Source: Oxyruncus cristatus (lineage: Eukaryota > Chordata > Aves > Passeriformes > Cotingidae). From it: a stretch of DNA of 64,000 nt. The position numbers and the translations under genes were made by a program. The notes beneath the pieces are model-generated. The model searched no databases, had not been told where the DNA came from, and was given only the letters and a program-made list of their open reading frames with translations. Shown here piece by piece: positions 11,541 through 23,180 of this stretch. The stretch is taken from the NCBI GenBank assembly GCA_013399855.1, contig VXAY01001092.1, positions 298,745-362,744 of the forward strand, in the 5' to 3' direction. The stretch's first letter is position 1; every line of letters begins with the position of its first letter.

Positions 11541-12318
11541 TAACAACCAAGGGATCAGACCCAGCCAGCATGGATTTAGGAAAGGTCCAGCCTGACTAAA
11601 CCGATCTCCTTTCATGACCAGGTGACCTGCCTGTTGGATGAGGGGGAGGCCGTAGATGTAGTATACCTGGACTTCAGAAAAACCTTTGACATATTGCCCA
11701 TGCCATACTCCTGGAAAAGCTGGCAGCCCACGGCTTGGACAGGTGTACTCTTCTCTGGGTTAAGAACTGGCTGATGGCCGGGCCCAGAGAGTGATGGTGA
11801 ACGGTGCTGCATCCAGTTGGCATCCAGTCATTAGTGCTGTCCCACGAGGATCAGTGTTGGGTCCAGGCCTGCTTAATATCTTTATTGATAACCTGAATGA
11901 GGGGATTGAGTCTATCATTAGCAAATTCGCAGATAACACCAAGTTGGGCAAGAGTGTCAGTTGGTGGGGGGTGCTGGAGAGTAGGAAGGCTCTGCAGAGC
12001 AACCTGGACAGGCTAGAATAGATGGGCCAAGACCAATGGCATGAGGTTCAATAAGACCAAGTGCTAGATCCTACATTGTGGCCGCAATAACCCCATGCAG
12101 TGCTACAGGCTGTGGTTAGAAAGTGGAAAAGGACCTGGAGGTGCTGGTCAACAGCCTGCTGAACATGAGCCAGCACTGTACCCAGGTCGCCACGAATGCC
12201 AATGGCATCCTGGCCAGGATCAGGAACAATGTAGTCAGAAGGACCAGGGCAGTGAGTCTTCCCTGTACTCGGCAGTGCTGAGGCCACATCTTGAGTACTG
12301 TCTCTAGTTCTTTGCGAC
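11541..12318 (+). mobile_element. CR1 LINE reverse-transcriptase fragment B
   Basis: This is a second CR1 RT segment in the same orientation as fragment A. It restarts upstream of motif A with the region encoding a VVYLDF-type motif (near 11655-11675) and continues through [12 protein letters not shown] to the catalytic box at 11926-11937. There the second aspartate codon has become asparagine (FADN instead of FADD). It goes on through thumb-like sequence to the region corresponding to LEYC near 12293-12305 and then breaks off. Numerous stops exclude function. The duplicated RT motifs show that A and B derive from different insertions or a rearranged copy. The 3' continuation may be the piece beginning at 12822. 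Confidence 0.88.
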
Positions 12319-12821
12319 TGAAATAATTATTACTGGCTCAAAACAACAAAGGTGTGTGTGGGAGAGGGGACAGATCGAGTTCTGCAAAGGTGGAATGGCA
12401 CTCTATCCCTTATTCCATCTCCTCTGGAACCTCCAGTCCAGCCCCAGACTGGCTGTCAGTTACTGGCACACCAGAAGCAATGATCCACTCCCTGGAGCCC
12501 TGGAGCTCCTAACCAAGCTCCGGAAGAGCAAGTTGTCATGGGTTACACAAAAATTTTGATATCCACCTTTTCTCTTCTCTTCTCTTTTCTCCAAATATGC
12601 CATTTTGACTTTTTGATGTTTTGTTTTCTTTAAAGAGATTGAAATGCTAGTAATTAGTAACTCAAACATTTGACCACCTCCATTGACTGCCCAGGTGCTG
12701 TAAGAGACTGGATTGTTGGTGCTCACGGCTCAATCAGCAGTGTGCTTTGCCGACAATGTGCAGAGTGGCCACTCAGGGGCTTAGTGCATGCACGTCCAAC
12801 ACCTCAGGCTACAGGTTGGGT
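12319..12821. other. Unclassified 0.5-kb segment inside the CR1 cluster
   Basis: The sequence lies between two CR1 parts in the same orientation and replaces roughly the CR1 section between the end of RT and the C-terminal coding part. It is unlike CR1, with a GC-richer left half, a (TTCTC)-type pyrimidine tract around 12567-12592 and a GC-richer right half. I could not assign it to a transposon or gene. It could be an old LTR piece, another repeat, or host DNA separating two independent CR1 insertions. Confidence 0.5.
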
Positions 12822-13033
12822 GTTGAATAAAATAAGGACAAGAGGACATTGTCAAGTGTGCCAGGGGAGATTTAACTTGGACATTAAGGAGCATTACTTT
12901 ACAGAAAAGGTGATTAGATATTGGAATGAGCTGCCCAGGTGGTGGAGTCACCTTGGGGTGTTCTTGGAGGTGTTTAAGGAAAGACTGGATGTGGCACTTA
13001 GTGCCTTGATCCAGTCGACATGGTGGTGTTAGG
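12822..13033 (+). mobile_element. CR1 C-terminal/3' UTR fragment C, interrupted
   Basis: This encodes the CR1 ORF2 C-terminus, readable in the plus frame (CQGRFNLDIKEHYFTEKV, then WNELP and FKERLDVALS), and then enters the 3' UTR. At about 13034 it is cut by an inverted CR1. The expected last bases of its tail reappear at 13437-13472. It may be the downstream end of fragment B. Confidence 0.8.
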
Positions 13034-13086
13034 TCATAGAATCATAGAATCATAGAATCATAGAATCATAGAATCATAGAATCATA
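13034..13086 (-). repeat. Expanded CR1 terminal octamer array
   Basis: The unit tcatagaa repeats about 6.5 times in perfect tandem (minus-strand sense ATTCTATG). CR1 3' ends normally carry one to a few such units, which are thought to take part in primed reverse transcription. The length here indicates slippage or expansion at or after insertion. Confidence 0.95.
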
Positions 13087-13436
13087 TGGGTTGGAAAGGA
13101 CCTCTGAGATCACCAAGTCCAACCCTTGATTCATTACCACCATGGTTATTAGTCCATGGCACTGAGTGCCACATTCAGTCTCATCTTAAAAACCTCCAGG
13201 GACGGAGAATCCACCATCTCCCTGGGCAGCCCGTTCCAATGCCTGATTACCCTCTCCGTAAAAAATTTCTTCCTAATATCTAACCTAAACCTCCCCTGGC
13301 AGAGTTTAAGACCATGACCTCTTATTTTACTGATACTTGCCTGGGAGAAGAGACCGATGCCCACCTGCTACAACCTCCTTTCAGGGAGTTGTAGAGAGTG
13401 ATGAGGTCTCCCCTGAGCCTCCTCTTCTCCAGGCTA
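13034..13436 (-). mobile_element. CR1 LINE 3' part D, inserted into fragment C
   Basis: This is a minus-strand CR1 whose 3' terminus lies at the left with six to seven copies of an 8-bp unit (see 13034-13086). The minus-strand frame at 13149-13364 stays open for 71 codons and shows a well-preserved CR1 ORF2 C-terminus: RGNGL, then LCQGRFRLDIRKKFFTERV, HWNGLPREMV, DSPSLEVFKMRLN. This is the best-preserved CR1 coding remnant in the window and suggests a comparatively young insertion. It is truncated after about 400 bp. It splits the tail of the plus-strand CR1, so it arrived later than C. Confidence 0.9.
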
Positions 13437-13472
13437 ATTGCAACCTTATTTATCCTGTGATTCTGTGATTCT
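13437..13472 (+). mobile_element. Remaining 3' tip of CR1 fragment C
   Basis: The sequence ends in tgtgattctgtgattct, the plus-strand CR1 3' terminus, and the few bases before it resemble the normal pre-terminal CCAACCT segment. It sits directly right of inverted element D and directly left of element E, so it is best explained as the rest of the tail interrupted by D. Confidence 0.65.
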
Positions 13473-14055
13473 AGCTGGGCTGCATCAAAAGTAGAATGGC
13501 CAGCAGGTTGACAGAGGTGATGCTGTCCCTCCACTCCACTGTAGTGAGACCCCACCTGGAGTGCTGCATCCAGCTCTGGGGTCTGCAGCACAGGGAAGAC
13601 ATTGACCTGTTGGAACAAGTCCAGAGGAGGGCCACCAAGATGATCAAAGGAATGGAGCAGCACTCTATGAGGAAAGGCCGAGAGAACTGGGATTGTTCTG
13701 CCTGGAAAAGAGAAGGCTTTGGGATGACCTAATAGCAGCCTTCCAGTACCTGAAGAAAGATGGAGAGAGACTATTTAAAAGGGAAGATACTGACAGGACA
13801 AGAAGGAATGGCTTCAAACTGAAAGACAGTAGGTTTAGATTAGATATACAAAAAAATTCTTCACTCTGAGTGTGATGAAGCACTGGAACTGGTTGCCCAC
13901 AGAAGTTATGGATGCCCCATCCCTGTGTTCAAGGACAGGTTGGATGGGGCTCTGAGCAACCTGGTCTACTGGAAGGTGTCCCTGCCCATGGCAGCAGGGT
14001 TGGAATTAGATGATCTTTTAGGTTCCTTCAAAGTATTATAAAATTCTATGACTCT
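13471..14055 (+). mobile_element. CR1 LINE 3' part E
   Basis: This plus-strand CR1 begins inside ORF2 at the part encoding the region just after RT (a GCIKS-like start and a VRPHLECCIQLWG segment around 13545-13580). It continues through [11 protein letters not shown], then the C-terminal region, and ends with ttctatgactctag. Its 3' UTR has the GATGATCTTTTAGGTTCCTTC element typical of a CR1 subfamily different from D. Frameshifts near 13690 and 13850 break the frame. It adjoins the tail of fragment C. Confidence 0.9.
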
Positions 14056-15146
14056 AGTAAATCAACTTATTGCATGCTCTGCTGCTGACTAGAATTTTCA
14101 ACTCATACAAAACTGAGCACAATAAATATCATCACCCTGAGTGAATGGAAGCCATCGAAGATAAGCAACAGCAAATTGTAGAGATTGAGAAGATATTTAG
14201 GACTGGACTGGAGAAAAAACACTTTTTCTTAGACACAAAGGATTTTCTGTTATGTTTCTGGCCCTGAAAACTTCCCTAATAAAATGAACTTGCAGTTATC
14301 TTGATCATACAATAATGCAATTTGTATTCATCAAAATTTGACATTTATTATTGAAACTGGCAGCTATTGTAATTTAAAAACCCTGTAAGCTAATAATTTT
14401 AAATGTAATATTCTATGTGTTTAATGTATGAAAATTCTATTATTTGGTAATTTGGCATGTTTTTACAGTAATAGTCACTCTAGAAGTTTTTTTAGTGATA
14501 TTGTTATTATGTGTTTTAGAATTGTTGCTAATTTAATCTTATAAATAATTTAAGGAGTAATTGCAAATAAAATTCTCCATGCCTATTAATGTGGAAATTA
14601 AAACTAGTAACTCAGTCTGTGTCTTTTTTCAGTTGCCTATCAAATTCTGTTCCCATTTGCTTGTACAACTGTCCCTTCTGTTCCTCCCCTGTTCCTTCTC
14701 TGTTCCTTTCCTATTCCTTCTGTTCTATGTATTTCTGTAAATGCACTTGTTCAGAGAGTGGGACTAGTAGTTTTGGGTGCTTCTCTGTCTGCATTTAGCA
14801 GATGAAGTAAAATGTTTCAGCACTGAAACTCTAAGGCTAAGCTGATCTTTTAAGAATACTACTGAATGCCTTTCCAGCCCAAGGAAATGCACATTACCGT
14901 TGAATTCACATCAGCTAGCTCTAATGAGATATGACAATGAAAAATGAGGATGTCTTTGTCCTGATGGGAACTCACTTCATCTTTTAACCTCACTATAGTT
15001 CAATGTTGAACAATTTGAAGCAATCCCAGTCCTATGGCCCAGGTTTTTCTTTCCTGTTATCTAGAAATAAAAAGGTTTCCTTCCAGTAAGATAAACTCCA
15101 TAATTAAAAATAAAATTGATGACATTTTTTTTCCTCAGATTATTGT
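14056..15146. other. Unique AT-rich sequence, nothing recognised
   Basis: This AT-rich stretch has a C/T-rich patch at 14640-14725 made of imperfect GTTCCTTCT-like repeats. No gene or mobile element was recognised. Confidence 0.5.
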
Positions 15147-15962
15147 AGAGTCATAGAATCAATTAGGTTGGCAAAGACTTCTAAGATCATTGAGTCCAGC
15201 TGTTAACCCAGCACTGCCAAGTCAACCACTAAAATACATCCCTGAGTGCCACATCTACATGTCTTTTAAATACCTCCAGGGCTGGTGGCTCGCCACTGCC
15301 CTGGGCATCCTGTTCCAATGCTTGACAACCCTTCTCTGGTACAACTCGAGGCCATTTCCTCTTGTCCTATCATAGCCTGAGAGGATGCCGATGCCCACCA
15401 GGCTACAACCTCCTTTCAGGTAGTTGTAACAAGGTCTCCCCTCAGTATCCTTTTCTCCTGGCTGAAGGACCCCAGCTCCCTCAGCCACTCCCCTTATGAC
15501 TTGTGCTCCAGCCCCTTCGCCAGCTTCATCGCTCTTCTCTGGACAAGCTCCAGGTCCTCAATGTCTTTCTTGTTGTGAGGGGCCCAGAAATAAACACAGG
15601 ATTTGAGGTGCAGCCCAACTAGTGCCAAGTACAGTTGGATGATCGCTGCCAGGATGCCATTTACCTTCTTGGCCACCTTGGCACACTACTGGGTCATGTT
15701 TAGATGTGGTCAACCAATATGCCCAGACTTCTTTCTACCAGGAAGCTTTCCATCCACTCTTCCGCAGTGTGTAGATCTGCATGGGGTTATTGTGATCCAA
15801 GTGCAGGACCTGACCTTTGGCCTTGGTGAATCTCATACAACTGTCCTCAACCAGTCAATCCAGCCTGTCCAGATGCCTCTGTAGAGCCTTCCTGTCCTCT
15901 GGCAGTTCAGCATTCCCACCCAGCTTAGTGTTGTCTGCATATTGAAACTATTCTCATAGACA
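15147..15962 (-). mobile_element. CR1 LINE, 3' part reaching the RT catalytic region
   Basis: The 3' terminus is at the left (tagagtcatagaatc). Going right, the reverse strand encodes the C-terminus (for example HWNRMPRA in the 15255-15488 frame), the [19 protein letters not shown] segment in the 15494-15676 frame, and the [17 protein letters not shown] segment. It then continues to the part just downstream of the RT catalytic box, ending near 15962 where a CRQHTKLGG-like reading of the box region is visible. At about 815 bp it is the longest single uninterrupted CR1 in the window. Frameshifts split the coding part into several frames, so it is inactive. Confidence 0.92.
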
Positions 15963-18900
15963 ATAAATTAAGGATGACTTTTCAGTTGGCAATTTCATTA
16001 CATCAGCTTCCTAAACGTATGATGGAATTGTTCTGAAGTGCAACAGTACTAAGGGCTCAGGAAATGTGATGCAATTAGCGTCTGTATTCATATTTATGTG
16101 TCATGAATGTAAGAAAGGTAACAAGTGGGATTTTGTACAGCAACACTGGAAATTACTGAAACTTTTGCTAGGAAGTCAGAATAACACTTGTGAAAACAGA
16201 GTAACTCACTGCCCAAGTGCAGATGTAAAAATTAGAAGAATATTTTAAATAAATATTTGAATACGTTCTGTATCTTAAATACAACACAAATAGCTGTGTG
16301 AAAGCAGATTAATTACTTTTAAATTTATACACATGTATACACATATGTCTCTATATACCTAAAATATGTTTCTACATCTTTGTGTGTATCTCTACATGCC
16401 TGTGCTTATATACGTAGTGATTTGTGCCCTTGGATGATTACATTGCAAATAAATGCACAAGGATTGAAAATAACCTGCTCAAATTGGAAAATGCACCACA
16501 GATTAAGAGCAAGCAAGCTGAAAATGTTTCCTTTTGTGGCAGTAGTAATGCTGACACAGCTGTGTCAATAAGGATGCAATTCTATTGTATTTTATAGCTA
16601 TAGTTATAGCTAATATATTTTGTACCTGGGTAGATTTACAGAGTAATATTTAAAATTAGCACATCCACCTAGTATGATCATATTTTGATACTATTATATC
16701 TTGTGTGGAAAAAATACAGAAGCAGTGTCATGAAATAGCATTCCTAGTTTCACTCAAAATTATTTGACTACAATTATCTTTTATATGAAGAATACTATCT
16801 AGGCAGAAATGTCTGGTAGTGAGCAATTGTTGCAAAACACATAATATTATTTACTCAGATAAGAGTACTTAGGTACTTTCACTTGAGCTGCATGCTGGCT
16901 GAAGAAATACAAACAGAGACTAATAAGTAATGGCAAAATGTGAATTTGCTGAAAGGCTTTTACGAGAATAAATGAAGTCTCTGTGATGTCTCTCCTCATT
17001 TCCAATCTTTAATGATCTAAAAGAACAAAGAGCATATTAATGGAATTCAGTCATAATCAGTCTGATATTACATGGAAAGGAATATTAAAAGCAGCTGAAG
17101 CAGAGATAAAATAAAGGGATGTGATGTTAGAAACTTGGTAGTAAGTAGTAATATGAAGTCAGACAGAAAAATAAATCAAGATAACATATATACAGTGGGA
17201 CAGAAATAAGGTCACTGCTGAAGTAGGTTTTATCATGCTGGATACTACTAGAAGGTATTGAGGCAACATGAAATGTGATAATAGTCACCCAGAGGAAGCA
17301 TTTAAACACAGGGATATTCTTTCCACAAAGAAGGGAAAGAACCATAGAAGAAAAACATACCGATGTTTTGAACAAGTGCTCAAGATATCACTTCAGAAAC
17401 TGTCAGTTCAGTGTGATTCTACAAATGCAGAACTAGACGATGAATAATATGTGTTGATTTTTTTTTTTTTCAACAACAAACAGAGTTCTGCTCATCTGCA
17501 CAGCTACTTTTCCCCTGTCCCTCTGATCTATGAAGATTATGAGCTCTTCATAGCAGGGACTACATTTTTGCAGAAACTTTGAGTGCAGCAAGGTTTCCAA
17601 GATACTATCATATCATCACCATAGGTGTTAATAAGTATGCTTCAATGTGATTTCTTCCTCATACATTATAACAGGATTACCTAATGATAGCCTTGACACT
17701 ACAAACACCAATAAAATGACCCTGTTGTTGATTTAACATACTTGATATTTTTTTAAATGCACACTGTACGTACCTCTAAATATTCATTTTTTGGTATTTG
17801 TACTTGCCATGTAGCAAAAGCCTTTTTGCTTTTGAGTAGATTGGTAAACAGTTTTTTCATTGCAAAACAATTTCTGTGTATTCAAAAATTGTTCCTGTTT
17901 GACATTGGCTTTAAATCAAACCCTTTTGCAATTAAAATTATAGTGAGTAAAATAAAGAGAGAAAATGCAGGATGCTGGAGGACAACCATCATCAGGACAA
18001 TTATTTGGGCTATGGAAAAAAGAGTTTCAAGTTCCTCCCCTGCTAAGTTTGAAGTTGGAGATATTTATTCTGCAGGTATATCTCTTTACTGACTATTCTG
18101 AAATGGAAATCTTTCTTGCTAGAGATCTTCACAATTCCACAAATAGTAGACTAGTTATATCTAAAGGGTAGTAAAAAAAGGGTACCCTACCAGGCTAAAG
18201 CTGAACTAGGTCAGGACTTCATAAGGTTTTTTGCTCATGTTTGACTCCCTCAAATCCATTTTTGTTTCATTCATTGTTTGGCTTCCCCCCAGCTGCTTTC
18301 CTGGACTCTTATAGACACACGATGGATAACCTGGGACATATAAACTGCTCCTTGATGTTTAATTTTGGACAACTGACATCCTCTCTTGCAATTCAGAATA
18401 ACAGCCTATTCACTGTGCTAAAATCTTTTCTAACATGGCACTGATTTGGACTGTGATGTTTCTCAGAATTCCATCTTAGAATTCTATCTGAACTTTTCTT
18501 ACTCAAGCTTTTGGAAAAACTGGTGAATTTTTACTCAAATACATATTCAAATAAGTAATTAGTTTAAAGAAACAAAGAAAAAAAGTCCTTCACACACAGT
18601 TCCAGTGGATAGAACAAAGCAAATAAATTTGTGAGTTTTTTTTCATAGCTTCTTTCTTTCTTCTCTACCCCTATTTACTGAAACATCTGTAATAGGAAAA
18701 AATCATCCAATATAATTTAATAAGTGACATTTAAATATATAAGGTATTGTAACTGTCTAGTAAACACTCAGGGTTTTTGGCTGTTTTGTTTCCCACTGTA
18801 AGGCTAGAATGTCAGAGAGATGCTCTGAATTAAAGCTTTGACAGAAAATCATACAATTATCTTAGATGACACTTAAAAAATGTTAAATGTATTTTTCCAA

Positions 18901-21900
18901 ATAGCCCAGACTTCCATTTCTTCTATCTCCTTATATAAATGATCTTAATGCAACTTACAAAAAAGTAAAGGTCACAACCCAGACCACAGCAAAAAGCACA
19001 TCAGCCTGCAGCATTAGGCCTATAGGAATGACATATAGGCTGCTAAATGTTTCAGCATTAACTGAATTAAAACTATTTTGTTGTCCTTTTTTTTTTTCTT
19101 TGCTAGATGGAATCTTTGTAGTGTTTATTCCCTGTAATCTGACATTTGGGGACATATCTTGGTGATTTATTATGAGCTCCCTATGAATGACCCATAGTAA
19201 TATACAATGTCACAGGAGAGGGCAGAACAGTGTCTGCCAAACAGCATGTCTGCAGGAGCCAGATCTGCCCGGGAGAAACATATGGTAAATGCACATGTTG
19301 GTGGGGCAAACATATTCTGAAAATAAAATAGAATCAAGCATATTACAAAACAACATGAATAGCTGCCTATAGCACTAGAATAAGACTAAAGACCTGTCTC
19401 TACTAACTGACATCTAACAAGTCCTCTTTCTTTTTTTTTTTTACTTTTTTTTTTCACTTCTATGGGAAAAAAATTACCATGAGATTGATAAGTAATTATA
19501 GATAGCAAAAAAAAATACAAATGTCAGTTCTGTTGGAATAAATAGAAATGTCATCTCGAAAATGCAGGAAGCTATCTTTGTCCTGTTCTGCACCTTAATT
19601 CAAGGAACACATTTGGGCATCTTACCTCAAGAAGAGTTTTGATCAACTAGATAAATTAATGTGAGCCCTGAGATTTGAAAAAGATATTAAAGAAAGATTG
19701 AGAGGATGGAATTACTTATTTGGAAAAGACTAATCAAGGGTAAGACAATAACCTTCAGTCATGTAGAGTGCTGCTATGAAAAGAAAGTGTTTCATCTCCT
19801 CATACTGAACATAGGGATAACTAGTAAGGAGTGTGAATGAGAATCATTACAAAAAAAAAAAGAAATTCCAGAAAATTTCTAGGAGTGTTGACTTCAAAAC
19901 TTGTTATGAAGAGGAATAGAGGCAATATTACTTATCTTAGACTGATTTGAATTACAGTTCTTGCTCAAGATCTTATCCCTTATACAGATATTAGTTGTCA
20001 CTGTCACCTTCCAAAAATGGGTTTATAGCATGCCCAACCCCAATCTGAGTCCTGGGTTATAGATCCCAGAATAACAGATGTCATCAAATCTAGTTTGGGA
20101 TCTCTGTTTGAAAATATCTTATCAAAATGGCTTTAAACCAGCTTCATCAACTCAAGGCATTATAAATTCTTTCATTCAGTTGTTCAAAGCATGTTCCTGT
20201 CAGCTTCTTCTGATTCATCCTACATGGCCTGCCTTACCCCACGAAATCTCAAAGGCCATTCTTCAAACAGATCACTTTCCCTCTTTTCAGTCTTGACTAA
20301 GCAGCTTGTTTCCAAGGCTGGATCATAAAGCAGAACTGCACAGGCTCCCATGGATAGGATCTTTATGACAGGAAAAAAAAAGGGGGTTCTTAAGTTTGGA
20401 TGAACCCAAGATTTTTAAATCTTTCTTGGGGGAGATGAAAGTGTGAAACGAGTCCAGAGTCACCAGTTTCAAAAGTAGAAACGCCCCTGAAGAAATAGCC
20501 TTCATGAAACAATTTCCAGGACAAAACATTTTTTATTGATGAATTATCAAATCTCTTGAGATGTCTTACACAGCTATACATCTGGCAATGTTGCCTTTGG
20601 GGATACTTTTGATTAGACTATTATTTTATTTTTCTCCTTCAGTCTAACAGTGCTTTCATGCTCCTTTAGCATAAGTGATATATGAGCAGGTGGTCAGCAA
20701 CATGAGAGGAAAATAGAATCAGGTATAGTATTCATAAATTAAAATTCAGAAATTTTCAAAGTTCATGATTGACGCTGAAGAAGTTAATTCTATTTTAATA
20801 ATTTTAGAGATTTTTTTGCCACTTTCTAAATAAAGTAGAAACAAATTTAAATCTTTGAGATCTGCACAGATGTTAATGGTCTAATTAACATCTTAACACA
20901 AGGTGTTAATAGTCTAATTTTTTCAAGGAAAAGAAGTAGTAATCCAGGAAACATTTGAGACTGAAAATACTTATCAATGCTGCCCGTGGAAAAAGGCAGA
21001 GACAAGGAATTTTAAGATCAGAAGAAACCAGAAATCGATGATCAGACAGGAGGGGTATGATGGAGAGCTTGAGGTGAGCATGAATAGAAGGAAGGGAAGG
21101 GCAGATTAAGAAGAGGAAGAAAGTGCTTTTATTTTCTATGGGTGAGTGTAGCATTTCTCTCGAGAGTGCTATAACTTCCTGAGGATATTGCAGGAGCCAC
21201 ATACCACAAACTGATCATTGGGGAAGAAAGTTTGTAATATGGCATCTCCACTCTACATTGTCATAACAACAAATAGGATTCATCAATTTGAATATAAGAT
21301 GCAATTTTATAAGTCTGTTAATCTCATGGAATTTCTACAAAGGACTATTTTGTTTGAATCCTTGAATGTTTCTTATCCTTAAATTACACTGTGGTTTAAA
21401 TTAAGCAGAAAAACTTTCTGCTGCTTCTTTTATACCATATGAGGATGTAATAGACTTTTAGAAAACCTCCCAGTCTTGATTTCCAGCTATCAGGAGATGA
21501 AAAACCTGTCAGTAGCACTGATAGTTTTTCTTCCATAATTGATGAAAATGCACGACTTATTTCCAATGTGAATATCTAGTTTCAATTTCCAACTACTGGT
21601 TCTTGTTACAATGCATTGCACTACATAAAAGAGCTCTGTAGTACTTAATATACTTTTTTCTGTGAAGATACACATTGTAATCAAATCACCTTACAATCTC
21701 CTTTTTGATATGTTCTGTATTTCACTTTAACAAAAATCATGAAAGCATTGGAGAAAGTACCTTGATCTTTTTTTCATGAACTTTTCCTAACTTTTATCCT
21801 TCTTTTAAAATATCTAAAGATCAGAGTTACAGGGAATATCCTGATAGCGCTCTCCACAATGGTAAAATTAACTATATGCTCTAATTAAATTTTCTCTTCC

Positions 21901-23149
21901 TCCTCCAAGAAGCAGATTATTTCTTATTGCTACAGCATTGTTCTGAAAGCTGGTTATCTTGCCACTAGGACTCTCAGATCTTTCGAATTTCTTCTTTTCA
22001 GGAAAAAAAATCTTATGCTGCAAACTCCAATATTAAATGCATAGATTTCTATCTGGCTGCATTAGAAATAGTTACTTTGAATACAACTGGTTTATCAAGC
22101 TATCCAGACTACTTTACCTACATGCTCATTATTATTTACCATTGTGATAAATTTTGTGCCTTCCACATGTTTTATTACTGGTGATTACATAATTAGTTCC
22201 TTATTATTTGTTGCTGGACAGTGTCCTGTTCCCTGTGGAAGCCCGTTCTCCTATATGGTAAAAACTAACCACTAATGGCTTATTTTTAAGTCAGTTAACC
22301 AGTTCTTGGTCCATTCAGCATAGTATACTTCATGATACCATACTGTGTCTACTAAGTGTATTTATCAAACAGTGACAATTAATGGCCTGGAAATCTTAAA
22401 GGTGCTTTCAACTTCAAATTGCTCTAGCCTGCCTTCAGCAATGACTGGACTCTTCATCAAGAAGACATCAGAAGTGATGCTTGTGTGGAGTCCTGCACGA
22501 GAAGATAATCTATCATTACAACTCCATAATACCTTGTTTTCAGCCAAACAAAGCTGACACTAACAACATGGAGTAGAATTGACATTCCAGCTTTCCTGCT
22601 TTTCCCTTCATGGGATGAAAACAACTGCTAAGAAAACATTCTGCCTAAAAATTTTTACAATGTCTTGAAAATCTGGAATTGTCTCTGCATTCTGATGTAA
22701 TATTCCTTTTCTCTATTCCAACGAATTATTACCAGCAATTTTATAAAGCACCTTACAATTCTTATCAGCCTTGCAATGATAACCCCTCTACTTTGTATTG
22801 AGGAAGACAAATATAAAATGATCAACGTACCAAAGAGCTCCTCCATCTCTCAGCAACAAGGATATGACCCCACCTTCAAATCTTTTTGGATTAACTATAC
22901 TTTTTCAAGTGGTAGTGTGTAGCATAAGAAATATCACCTACCAATATAACCTCCCAGAAATGCAGCACCCTTCAAGTTTGTGAGTGAAAGAAAAAAATAA
23001 GAAAAAAAGGGGACTGAACAGAAAATTCAGAAAATTGAAATTCTATTCCTACATCTAAATGTAAAAGTAATAATTTAAAAAATATTTTAGGAATATTCTT
23101 GCTGCAGTCATTGAAATTCATGATTTTTGAGACTGCCATCATATTTATT
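15963..23149. other. Long AT-rich stretch without recognised genes or repeats
   Basis: About 7 kb holds only homopolymer runs and low-complexity patches (for example poly-T around 17459-17471 and 19091-19100). Open frames at 17757-18092, 20906-21202 and 22345-22557 have translations without family resemblance or codon-use signal. No CR1 tail, LTR or SINE was found. Its low repeat density makes it a plausible place for conserved non-coding elements, but nothing visible proves one. Confidence 0.5.
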
Positions 23150-23180
23150 TGTATTGGTATATTGGATCTGGATGAGATGG

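Noticed and set aside
10497..12318. A functional reverse-transcriptase gene or novel RT system
   Set aside because: Stops and frameshifts occur throughout, RT motifs are duplicated in broken pieces, and the similarity is clearly to CR1 ORF2.
12536..12550. Start of an LTR (TGTCATGGGTTACAC)
   Set aside because: It resembles the beginning of a common songbird LTR for a few bases only. What follows is a pyrimidine tract with no further match.
13034..13086. CRISPR-like or satellite array
   Set aside because: The 8-bp units have no spacers and are the known terminal repeat of CR1.
17757..18092. 111-codon plus-strand frame as a candidate gene
   Set aside because: Low-complexity hydrophobic translation without motifs. 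A second frame overlaps it on the same strand, as expected by chance.
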